Below, one piece after another: positions 1-6,118 of a stretch of 8,439 nucleotides of DNA (positions are counted from its first letter, which is position 1; each line of letters starts with the position of its first letter). The DNA is from CANHBY01 sp031374415 (GTDB taxonomy: Bacteria; Pseudomonadota; Gammaproteobacteria; Burkholderiales; Burkholderiaceae_C): NCBI GenBank assembly GCA_031374415.1, contig JANMGB010000151.1, positions 1 through 8,439 on the forward strand, read 5' to 3'. The notes beneath the pieces are model-generated. The model was not told the origin of the DNA. It did not search any database and saw only the letters and a program-made list of their open reading frames with translations. The position numbers and the translations under genes are program-made.

Positions 1-20
1 GAGGAGTTTCCGAACAGGCC

Positions 21-309
21 CTAGTACCCCGTCTCAGTGGATTTGAAAGGTTGAATTGTTGCGAGGCCCATGGCGTCGTACAAAGGCTGCTGGATTCCCG
101 CCTGCGCGGGAATGACGTGGTGGAATGCCAAGCCTTGCGCCCGTCATCCCCGCCTTCTCCCGTCATCCCCGCGCAGGCGGGGATCCAGGAGGGTGCCTGA
201 GGCGCAACAGGCCCGCGCGCACCTCATTCCTGCACGCTCCGCCTGCCAATGCACCCCCTGTTCCCCTTGGCGAATTCAACCTTTCAAATCCACTGAGACA
301 GGGTACCAG
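21..309. repeat. MITE-like nested palindromic unit, copy 1
   Basis: This is a non-coding element of 281 bp (25-305) bounded by CTAG at 21-24 and CCAG at 306-309. Its terminal inverted repeats are about 33 bp (25-57 against 273-305) and differ at about one position. Inside lies a second inverted pair of about 28 bp (90-117 against 161-188) built around a G+C-rich GCCTGCGC core, so a single strand could fold into a nested hairpin. A second copy follows directly. Long terminal repeats, no convincing gene and a short palindromic flanking site fit a miniature inverted-repeat transposable element. The CTAG sites suggest mobilisation by an IS5-family transposase, which is an inference. Open frames across the unit are by-products of its stop-poor, G+C-rich sequence. 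Confidence 0.8.
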
Positions 310-593
310 TACCCTGTCTCAGTGGATTTGAAAGGTTGAATTGTTGCGGGGCCCATAGTGAAGTACACAGGCTGGTGGATTCCCGCCTGCGCGGGACTGA
401 CGTGGTGAGATGCCAACCCCTGCGCCCGTCATTCCCGCCTTCTCCCGTCATCCCCGCGCAGGCGGGGATCCAGGCGGGTGCCTGAGGCGCAGCAGGCCCG
501 CGCGCACTCCATTCCTGCGCGCCCCACCTGCGAATGCGCCCCCTGTTCGACTCTTTGAATCAACCTTTCAAATCCACTGAGACGGGGTACTAG
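306..593. repeat. MITE-like nested palindromic unit, copy 2
   Basis: The second tandem copy is 280 bp (310-589) and lies between CCAG (306-309) and CTAG (590-593). It has the same outer inverted repeat (310-342 against the complementary right end finishing at 589) and the same inner palindromic pair. By eye it matches copy 1 closely, with scattered substitutions and small indels; for example, the left inner arm ends GGGACTGACG instead of GGGAATGACG. The two copies share one target-like tetranucleotide, so the junction at about 292-323 is itself a near-perfect palindrome around CCAG. This could reflect insertion of one copy at the edge of another, or duplication of the unit. Confidence 0.8.
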
Positions 594-594
594 G

Positions 595-771
595 CCGCGC
601 TGCGCCGTTGGACACACCGGCTCGATGACTCCTTCCAACCGGCTCCCTGGCACCACCTGCTCCATCTCCGCCAGAAACTTCTCTTTCCTCTTTCCTCTTT
701 GCCTTCTTCTTCTGCGCAAACTCATGGCTTGCAAAGCTCAGCTGCTGCGGCATCTTGGATCGTTGCTTCAT
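595..771 (-). pseudogene. IS5-family transposase, N-terminal remnant with frameshift
   Basis: Read on the minus strand from ATG at 771, the sequence gives MKQRSKMPQQLSFASHEFAQ followed by a lysine-rich stretch. After a shift of frame it continues KEKFLAEMEQVVPGSRLEGV and then IEPVCPTAQRG. This is the pattern of IS5-family transposase N-termini: a basic segment, then R-E-x-F-L-x-E-M-(D/E)-x-V-(V/I)-P, then L-x-x-x-I-E-P-x-x-P. The frame breaks inside a 7-bp tandem repeat (681-700), and removing one repeat unit restores a continuous reading. Coding then stops at the MITE pair, and nothing at 1-20 resembles the missing remainder. About 57 of the more than 300 codons usual for the family remain, so the gene is dead. 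The surroundings suggest repeated insertion at this spot. Confidence 0.75.
681..700 (-). repeat. 7-bp tandem repeat causing the transposase frameshift
   Basis: On the plus strand CTCTTTC occurs at 681-687 and 688-694, followed by a partial CTCTTT at 695-700. On the coding (minus) strand this is a purine-rich GAGGAAA repeat. Deleting exactly one 7-bp unit joins the two halves of the IS5-type reading as A-K-R-K-E-K-F-L. Replication slippage is therefore the simplest explanation for the broken frame. Confidence 0.75.
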
Positions 772-1099
772 GGCGTCTCGTGTGTTCAGGTCTGAGCCGT
801 ATGGGTCAGCGTTTCCCTGGCGTTGGCGTTGGCTTTGGCCTGGCTTTTTGAGGCCCCCCAATGACCTTCGCGCCACCACAAAACAAGACTTTTCGCTCGA
901 GAACGAAGCACGCGGCATTCAGGGCACCCACGCTTGCTCATTGAGCGTTTTCGGATGAACGGTGACGCACAAGTTCTCGCAAATGTTGGAATCAGTTACA
1001 TGATGATGCAATTTGAAACATAAGAAAGTTTTTTCCTCATATGCTTCAACCAGTTCATCGATCAACGAAGTGATTGCTTGCAAACCTGAGGGGGCACCT
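772..1099. other. Non-coding stretch upstream of the DUF1800 gene
   Basis: No convincing gene is present. The part next to the transposase remnant (772 to about 860) probably contains the leader and left end of the old IS. The G+C-rich stretch near 835-856, which reads GGGGGGCCTCAAAAAGCC on the minus strand, is a possible terminal repeat, but I cannot confirm it without its partner. The rest, about 860-1099, becomes more A+T-rich towards the gene and should hold the promoter of the DUF1800/DUF1501 operon. I see no pair of -35 and -10 boxes good enough to name. Confidence 0.5.
1088..1094 (+). promoter_or_regulatory. Ribosome binding site of the DUF1800 gene
   Basis: GAGGGGG lies 5 nt before the ATG at 1100. 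It sets the start there instead of at the in-frame TTG at 1013, and the chosen start places a typical signal peptide at the very N-terminus. Confidence 0.7.
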
Positions 1100-3253
1100 A
1101 TGTCTATTTGGAAGAGTCAACTGAAATACACTGCTTTGGCCTGCGGACTTTTGTCACAGGGCATGGCGCTGGCATCTGATTTTTACTTGGTAAATGCGGC
1201 TACTGACACCAAAGTGGCACTCAAAATGGGCCAGGTCATTGATTTAAGACAGATTCCATCGAGCTACTCTTTGAGTTATGAGCCTGCCTCGTCTTCGGGC
1301 CCAAAGGAAGTTAAGCTTATAGGCCCTGTCCAACATACCCGCAAAGAACAAATAGTGCCTTATTCTTTATACGGCGACAGCGGGGCAAACTATTACGCCA
1401 ACCCAACTGAGAAGAAGCTGATACCGGGTGATTATATATTTTCTGCTGGGAGCGAGTCGGTTTCATTCAAGGTCGTTCAGGGCACAGATCCAGCACCAGC
1501 ACCAGCACCAGCACCAGCACCAGCACCAGCACCAGCACCAGCACCAGCACCAGCACCAGCACCAGCGCCAGCGCCAGCGCCAGCACCTGCACCTGCACCT
1601 GCACCTGCACCAGCACCAGCGCCAGCGCCTGCACCCGCACCCGCACCCGCACCCGCACCCGCACCCGCACCCGCACCAGCACCCGCACCTGCACCCGCAC
1701 CACAAGCTAATGCTGAAAAGCCGGCCAATCGAAACGAGGCCGCACGCTTTCTTGCCCAGGCCACCTTTGGGCCCGTGGATGAAGATATCAACGAGCTGAT
1801 GCAGATTGGCTACTCGGCCTGGATTGATAAGCAACTCGCAACTCCACGCGGCACCACGCACCTGGCGTTCTTCGATACCGCTAACAGGGATGGCAACGAC
1901 AACGAGGTTGCCAATGCCTTCTGGAGTCAGGCACTCACAGGCAAGGATCAGCTGCGACTTCGGATGGCCTACGCGCTGTCGCAGATCTTCGTCATCTCTC
2001 TGGCAGACGGTGACGTCGACAACTTTGATCGCGGGGTCGTGGCCTATCTAGACATGCTGGCTGATCACAGCTTCGGCAAATACCGCGATTTGCTGGAAAA
2101 GGTTGCGCTCAACCCGCTGATGGGCCTCTATCTAACGCACCTGGGCAACCAGAAAGCCGACGCCACGGGCCGCGTACCCGACGAAAACTTCGCGCGCGAG
2201 ACCATGCAGCTATTCACCATCGGCCTGGTCAAGCTCAACGAAGACGGTACTGTGCCGCCGGGCACCGCATTGGAGACCTACACAGGGGACGATGTGGCAG
2301 GTCTTGCCAAAGTATTCACCGGCTGGAGCTGGGATTGCGGCAGCGGTACTCGGGACGATAAGTGCTTCTCCACTGGCAGTAGCGCATCCAGTAACCCCGA
2401 CCGTGCTTTGAGGCCGATGATCGATTATCCGAAGTTCCATAGCCCCGACGCCAAAAAATTCGTAGGCAAGGAGATCCCGGCGGGTACCAGCGCAGCAGAG
2501 AGCCTCAAGCAAGCGCTTGACCACCTATTCGCTCATCCTAACGTGGGCCCTTTCATCGGGCGGCAGTTGATTCAGCGCTTCACCACCAGCAATCCGAGTC
2601 CAGCATACGTTGCTGCGGTAGCGAGAGCGTTCAATAACAACGGTAGCGGCGTGCGTGGCGATATGAAGGCGGTGCTCAAGGCAGTGCTGATGCACCCCGA
2701 AGCGCGTTTGATGACCCTTACATCGGGCAAGGTTCGTGAGCCCGTGCTGCGGATGTCGGCCGTTGCACGCGCCTTCAAGTACAGCAGCGCCTCGGGCAAG
2801 TACAAAATTGGATTGACCGATAGCCCGAGCGAGGATCTGGCCCAGGCACCGCTGCACGCGCCTTCGGTGTTCAACTTCTATCGGCCGGGTTACGTGGCAA
2901 CGGGATCAAAAAGCGCGGGACAAGGTCTAGTGGCACCTGAGTTACAGATAGTTGACGAGACCAGCGTTGCTGGCTACGTGAATTTCATGCGAGACAGCAT
3001 CAGCCGCGGTATCAACGACGACGATGTGCGAAGCAACTTCACGGATGAACTCTCGAAGGCTACCAACGCAGCAACCCTGGTGGACCATGTGACGACACTT
3101 CTTACCTATGGTGCTATCGGCCTGACGCGGAAAAACGAGATCGTCACTGCGGTGGAAAAAATCTCCGCATCAACGGATTCGGGCAAACGCAACCGAGTCA
3201 ATGCCGCTGTCCTGCTGACAGTATCTTCGCCGGAATTTCTGGTTTTGAAATAA
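1100..3253 (+). CDS. Exported DUF1800 family protein with Pro-Ala linker
   Basis: This gene encodes 717 residues. A Sec-type signal peptide occupies about 1-25 (a lysine, a hydrophobic run, cleavage after ALA before SDF). Residues 27-130 form a small beta-strand domain with YLVNAATDT near its start and VPYSLYGDSG further on. It resembles Ig-like modules preceding bacterial exported enzymes that carry VNADTD and PYALAGD motifs. Residues 131-201 are a Pro-Ala linker. The DUF1800 domain runs from about 207 to the end and shows hallmark segments: AARFLAQATFGP, NFARETMQLFTIG (from residue 363), VFTGWSW, GPFIGRQLIQRF and APSVFNFYRPGY. The biochemical role of DUF1800 is not established. Members are usually encoded next to a DUF1501 protein, as here, which suggests a shared envelope or extracellular function. 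An earlier in-frame TTG at 1013 was rejected for lack of a ribosome binding site and because it would bury the signal peptide. Confidence 0.9.
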   Translation: MSIWKSQLKYTALACGLLSQGMALASDFYLVNAATDTKVALKMGQVIDLRQIPSSYSLSYEPASSSGPKEVKLIGPVQHTRKEQIVPYSLYGDSGANYYANPTEKKLIPGDYIFSAGSESVSFKVVQGTDPAPAPAPAPAPAPAPAPAPAPAPAPAPAPAPAPAPAPAPAPAPAPAPAPAPAPAPAPAPAPAPAPAPAPAPQANAEKPANRNEAARFLAQATFGPVDEDINELMQIGYSAWIDKQLATPRGTTHLAFFDTANRDGNDNEVANAFWSQALTGKDQLRLRMAYALSQIFVISLADGDVDNFDRGVVAYLDMLADHSFGKYRDLLEKVALNPLMGLYLTHLGNQKADATGRVPDENFARETMQLFTIGLVKLNEDGTVPPGTALETYTGDDVAGLAKVFTGWSWDCGSGTRDDKCFSTGSSASSNPDRALRPMIDYPKFHSPDAKKFVGKEIPAGTSAAESLKQALDHLFAHPNVGPFIGRQLIQRFTTSNPSPAYVAAVARAFNNNGSGVRGDMKAVLKAVLMHPEARLMTLTSGKVREPVLRMSAVARAFKYSSASGKYKIGLTDSPSEDLAQAPLHAPSVFNFYRPGYVATGSKSAGQGLVAPELQIVDETSVAGYVNFMRDSISRGINDDDVRSNFTDELSKATNAATLVDHVTTLLTYGAIGLTRKNEIVTAVEKISASTDSGKRNRVNAAVLLTVSSPEFLVLK
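1490..1702 (+). repeat. Hexanucleotide repeat encoding a (Pro-Ala)35-Pro linker
   Basis: Thirty-five 6-bp units plus a final CCA encode alternating Pro and Ala. Synonymous units come in blocks: 12 CCAGCA, 3 CCAGCG, 1 CCAGCA, 4 CCTGCA, 1 CCAGCA, 2 CCAGCG, 1 CCTGCA, 7 CCCGCA, then CCAGCA, CCCGCA, CCTGCA and CCCGCA once each. The blocks point to local expansion by slippage or unequal exchange while the protein sequence is kept. The product should be an extended, flexible spacer between the N-terminal domain and the DUF1800 domain. The repeat lacks stop codons in other frames, which creates spurious Gln-His, Pro-His, Leu-Val and Gly-Ala frames. Confidence 0.95.
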
Positions 3254-3256
3254 GGA
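3252..3256 (+). promoter_or_regulatory. Ribosome binding site of the DUF1501 gene
   Basis: AAGGA overlaps the TAA stop of the DUF1800 gene and lies 7 nt before the ATG at 3264. The two genes are therefore almost certainly co-transcribed and translationally linked. Confidence 0.75.
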
Positions 3257-3263
3257 ATGCATC

Positions 3264-4853
3264 ATGACAAACCGCAAAGATTTCTCCGCTCCTGCTATTG
3301 ACCATAACGTGTCGCGTCGCCTCTTTATTCGACAAGCCAGCGCCATGTCGGCACTGGCCGGTGCCGGCGCACCGCTGGCGCTGAACCTGCTGGCCGCTGG
3401 CTCAGCTGCAGCGCAGTCCGGCGCAGCAGACTACAAGGCCATCGTGTGCCTGTTTATGTTTGGCGGCAACGACTCCTTCAACACGGTGTTGCCCACGGAC
3501 TTCGATTCTTGGAATGCGTACGTTCAGACGCGGGGCCAGGCAGGTGGGTCGATCGGGTTAAAGTCGATTGGCACTTCGCCCGTTGCCTCGGCAAGGGCGT
3601 GCTCTCCAGAGCGCCTGGGCGGGGTGTTGGGCATTACGCCAAAAGACGCAAGCCTGCAACCAGGCCGCGAGTTCGCGCTCAACCCTCTACTAGGTTCCTT
3701 GAAGGCGCTGTTCGATGACAGTCGCCTGGCCATCGTGGCCAACATCGGCCCACTGATTAAGCCGACCACCAAGGTTCAGTACACCGATCTTAGACATCCG
3801 CGGCCACCGCGCCTGTTCTCCCACAACGACCAGCAAAGCATCTGGCAGACGTTCCAGGGAGAGGGAGCCCAGCAAGGCTGGGGTGGGCGCATGGCCGATA
3901 TGATGGTTGGCGCCAATACACAAGCCGTGTTCACGGCTGTTTCGGCAGCAGGCAACACCGCATGGTTGACAGGTCAGAGCGTGCGCCAGTATCAGGTGGG
4001 CGGCAGTGGTCCTTTGCGCCTCGGTGGCGACAGCAGCGGCAAAATTTACAATTCGACCACATTGGAGAGTTCGCTCCAAAACATCGTCGGCAGCTCAACA
4101 ACAGGCAGCCATTTTTTCGAGCAGGATGTGGCCTTTGTCTCGAGGCGCTCAATCGACGCCGAGTTACTGTTGCGCAGTAGTTTGCCCCCCCCCAGCCATC
4201 CTGCGTTCGGCACCTCACCCATAAGCGGCAGCTACAATCCCAAAGCCGACATCAAGCTCCAGTTTTTGAACCCGTCCACGGGGGCCAGCGAGTTCAATCC
4301 CCTCGCCCAGCAGCTGCAAGTGGTTGCGCGACTCATTGAGGCCGGCAAGGCGGGCAGAACCGGCGTGAAACGCCAATTGTTCTTCGTGAGCTTGGGTGGG
4401 TTTGACACCCATAACAACCAGAACGATACGCAGTCTGTACTGCTGGCGAAAGTGGCTCATGCTATGAGCTACTTTGACAACACGCTTTTGAATATCGACG
4501 CTCTCAACAGCGTTACCACTTTTACCGCCAGCGATTTCGGCCGTTCGTTCACATCAAATGGCGACGGTACCGACCATGGCTGGGGCGGCCACCAGTTCGT
4601 GATGGGTGGAGCCGTGAAAGGCGGCAACATTTACGGCAAATTCCCGACACTGATGGCCCGCACAGCGGGCGCCGACCAATTCCCTGGCGAATATCAGTTG
4701 CGCAATGGAGCGTTGCTGCCCACGACCTCGGTAGATCAGCTTGGAGCCACGCTGGGGACATGGTTCGGCTTGAGTGATGCCCAGAACAGCGAGGTATTCC
4801 AAAATCTGAAAGAATTCACTGCGAAGAATCTGGGCTTCATCAAGACGACATAA
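3264..4853 (+). CDS. Tat-exported DUF1501 family protein
   Basis: The product has 529 residues. A twin-arginine signal is visible: SRRLFIR at residues 17-23, a hydrophobic Ala/Leu-rich stretch to about 50, and a likely cleavage after AAA near residue 50. Export of a folded, probably metal-containing protein is therefore expected. DUF1501 segments follow in order: VCLFMFGGNDSFNTVLP (GGND at 67-70), FSHNDQQSIWQTF, GWGGRMADMM, SLGGFDTHNNQ (GGFDTH at 378-383), ASDFGRSF (DFGRSF at 424-429) and TDHGWGGHQFVMGG (D437, H438 and H443). The family belongs to the alkaline phosphatase/sulfatase-like superfamily, so Asp and His in these motifs are plausible metal ligands; the substrate is unknown. The gene starts 10 nt after the DUF1800 stop, the usual arrangement for this pair. 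Confidence 0.92.
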   Translation: MTNRKDFSAPAIDHNVSRRLFIRQASAMSALAGAGAPLALNLLAAGSAAAQSGAADYKAIVCLFMFGGNDSFNTVLPTDFDSWNAYVQTRGQAGGSIGLKSIGTSPVASARACSPERLGGVLGITPKDASLQPGREFALNPLLGSLKALFDDSRLAIVANIGPLIKPTTKVQYTDLRHPRPPRLFSHNDQQSIWQTFQGEGAQQGWGGRMADMMVGANTQAVFTAVSAAGNTAWLTGQSVRQYQVGGSGPLRLGGDSSGKIYNSTTLESSLQNIVGSSTTGSHFFEQDVAFVSRRSIDAELLLRSSLPPPSHPAFGTSPISGSYNPKADIKLQFLNPSTGASEFNPLAQQLQVVARLIEAGKAGRTGVKRQLFFVSLGGFDTHNNQNDTQSVLLAKVAHAMSYFDNTLLNIDALNSVTTFTASDFGRSFTSNGDGTDHGWGGHQFVMGGAVKGGNIYGKFPTLMARTAGADQFPGEYQLRNGALLPTTSVDQLGATLGTWFGLSDAQNSEVFQNLKEFTAKNLGFIKTT

Positions 4854-4882
4854 CCTGTAAGCCTGTTATTTAATCAGCGTCA

Positions 4883-4911
4883 ACGAGAATCAAAGCATCT
4901 TTGATTCTCGT
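4883..4911. terminator. Perfect 13-bp hairpin after the DUF1501 gene
   Basis: ACGAGAATCAAAG is followed by the 3-nt loop CAT and its exact complement, starting 29 nt after the DUF1501 stop. Position and symmetry suggest a transcription end or RNA-stabilising 3' hairpin. The stem is A+T-rich and no T-run follows on either strand, so it is not a classical intrinsic terminator and a protein-binding site remains possible. Confidence 0.5.
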
Positions 4912-4959
4912 CAGAGTCTGATCCACAGTACCCTGCGCCCCATTGAAGTGCGAGCAGCT

Positions 4960-5008
4960 GGGGCCTTGTCTCTTGCCCCCCAAGATGGAAAAGGGGAGAC
5001 TTGGCCCC
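4960..5008. repeat. Imperfect inverted repeat, 13-bp arms
   Basis: GGGGCCTTGTCTC at 4960-4972 pairs with GAGACTTGGCCCC at 4996-5008, except for two central T:T positions. A smaller CTTG/CAAG pair (4972-4975 with 4981-4984) lies inside. It could be a decayed terminator or a remnant of a palindromic element. Confidence 0.45.
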
Positions 5009-5120
5009 AATGGTGCGCGTTGGGGTTCAAAGACACGGTCTGACCCTCGTGACAAGCAGGCGTTTCTAGGGCGGGGACTTGGAATCAAAGGCTCCCTCCA
5101 GGCGTCGATAGCTTGGCAAG

Positions 5121-5138
5121 CTGGACCGTACGATCCAG
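5121..5138. terminator. 18-bp near-palindrome after the minus-strand operon
   Basis: CTGGACCGTACGATCCAG is symmetric apart from one base pair. It lies about 30 nt beyond the stop of the last gene of the minus-strand operon and next to a second small palindrome, AGCTTGGCAAGCT (5110-5122). The position fits a transcription end, but no T-run follows, so an operator is equally possible. Confidence 0.3.
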
Positions 5139-5167
5139 ACCGCCCAGTCATGGCGTCCCTGCCGCGA

Positions 5168-6118
5168 TCAACCACCGGATGGCTGGGAAAGCGCGGATGG
5201 CAACTTGGCTGTGGCCACATCCTCGTCGAGCCGAAACTGCCCCGTGGGCTCCAAGCGGGTCAGGTGCGCGTAGGCGTACTCGCAAATCTTGATGTGCTTG
5301 AGCAATAAATCGGCCACATCAAGAGGAAAGCGCATCACATCAACGAAGGGCCCCGGGCTCCACTGCTTGAACGAAGTGTCCCCCGTGAGCTGCGCCAGAC
5401 AGCTCATCAGCGAGTCGTCCAGGTACAAGGATTGAACGCTGCTCTCTAGGGTGTTCTCGTCGAACAAAATCACCAGGAAAAGACTGACCAGATAAATCGC
5501 CGAGACAGCATCCAGGTTGATCCGGTTGGGGGTGAACTCGAAGCGCGGCAACCCAAGGTCGGAGAACACCAGATCGCCACGCGGCGGTGGCTGGGGGCCC
5601 TGAGGCAGGGCATGGCCCAGGTCGGCAAAGAAGTTCAGGATGATGGTGTCATGCATGAGTGTGGTGTTCATGCCCTGGGTGTCCCCCAAGTCCTGTCCCT
5701 TGGCCGGGCGCAGATACGGCGCCACGACTTCCGAGGCGCCGCAATTGCGCGCCACAAACTGCACCAGGGCGTTTTCAATGGCCAAGTGCCGCAGCAGCAT
5801 TTCTTGCGCTTGGGGCGACAAAAAATGGGGGACAAACCACACGCTCAAGCGGTTCAATGCACGCTCTGAGCCCAGGCGCCAGGGCCACACGCGCTTGATG
5901 ATCTTGACCGCCCAGATCAAGGCCACACTCAGCGGTTTGATGATGGGCAGCAGGTAGCGTCGTGACGGGCGTTGGTGGTCGCGCCATTGGGCCTTGCGCC
6001 ACGCCACAGGCAGCGGCGAGCAAACATTGCCGGCCAGCACCTGCGCGAGCGAAGCTTGACGCAAGCGCGCTGTTGGCGGGGCCTCGTTGTGCAGGCAGAC
6101 GCCCGTGGAATCGTTCAT
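5168..6118 (-). CDS. Unrecognised protein, third gene of the ketosynthase operon
   Basis: The product has 316 residues and I do not recognise its family. The ATG at 6118 shares a base with the stop of the preceding gene (TGATG), so translation is probably coupled. An in-frame ATG at 6151 lies inside that gene and is less likely. Hydrophobic stretches occur at about 55-75 (YLLPIIKPLSVALIWAV, with basic residues around it) and 204-219 (AVSAIYLVSLFLVILF), suggesting membrane association. Between them lie conserved-looking acidic and histidine positions: HLAIENALVQF (H111, E115), MHDTIILNFFADLGHAL (H156, D157, H169) and an acidic stretch around DENTLESS (220-227). The spacing is reminiscent of helical metal proteins, but I cannot show that. 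Co-expression with a ketosynthase and a diiron oxidase suggests a role in making or handling a hydrophobic product. Confidence 0.8.
   Translation of the reverse strand: MNDSTGVCLHNEAPPTARLRQASLAQVLAGNVCSPLPVAWRKAQWRDHQRPSRRYLLPIIKPLSVALIWAVKIIKRVWPWRLGSERALNRLSVWFVPHFLSPQAQEMLLRHLAIENALVQFVARNCGASEVVAPYLRPAKGQDLGDTQGMNTTLMHDTIILNFFADLGHALPQGPQPPPRGDLVFSDLGLPRFEFTPNRINLDAVSAIYLVSLFLVILFDENTLESSVQSLYLDDSLMSCLAQLTGDTSFKQWSPGPFVDVMRFPLDVADLLLKHIKICEYAYAHLTRLEPTGQFRLDEDVATAKLPSALSQPSGG

Larger units (their letters stand above)
4854..5167. other. Gene-free convergent intergenic region
   Basis: This stretch separates the plus-strand DUF1800/DUF1501 operon from the minus-strand ketosynthase operon. 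No reading frame in it looks like a recognisable protein. It contains a perfect 13-bp hairpin (4883-4911), an imperfect 13-bp inverted repeat (4960-4972 with 4996-5008, two central mismatches) and an 18-bp near-palindrome (5121-5138). These probably include the transcription ends of both operons. The middle part, about 4912-5100, has the look of degraded mobile DNA, but I cannot name the element. Confidence 0.6.

Noticed and set aside
70..339. Possible small proteins within the 21-593 repeats
   Set aside because: They run through inverted repeats that continue into the second copy with indels. No ribosome binding site or protein-like composition is visible.
1..593. CRISPR array
   Set aside because: There are only two units of about 280 bp with internal palindromes. 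No short regular repeat-spacer pattern is present.
931..951. Hairpin followed by TTTT as an intrinsic terminator
   Set aside because: The stem is only 4-5 bp and no gene ends just before it.
1013..1099. TTG at 1013 as the start of the DUF1800 gene
   Set aside because: It has no ribosome binding site and would bury the signal peptide. ATG 1100 has a strong GAGGGGG upstream.
1428..1861. Long open frames rich in Gln-His, Pro-His, Leu-Val, Cys-Trp or Gly-Ala on both strands
   Set aside because: They are by-products of the hexanucleotide repeat, which lacks stop codons in other frames. They have no start signals or family features.
4912..5167. Coding sequence in the convergent junction on either strand
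   Set aside because: Open frames exist, but the translations match nothing recognisable and overlap the inverted repeats. No ribosome binding site is seen.
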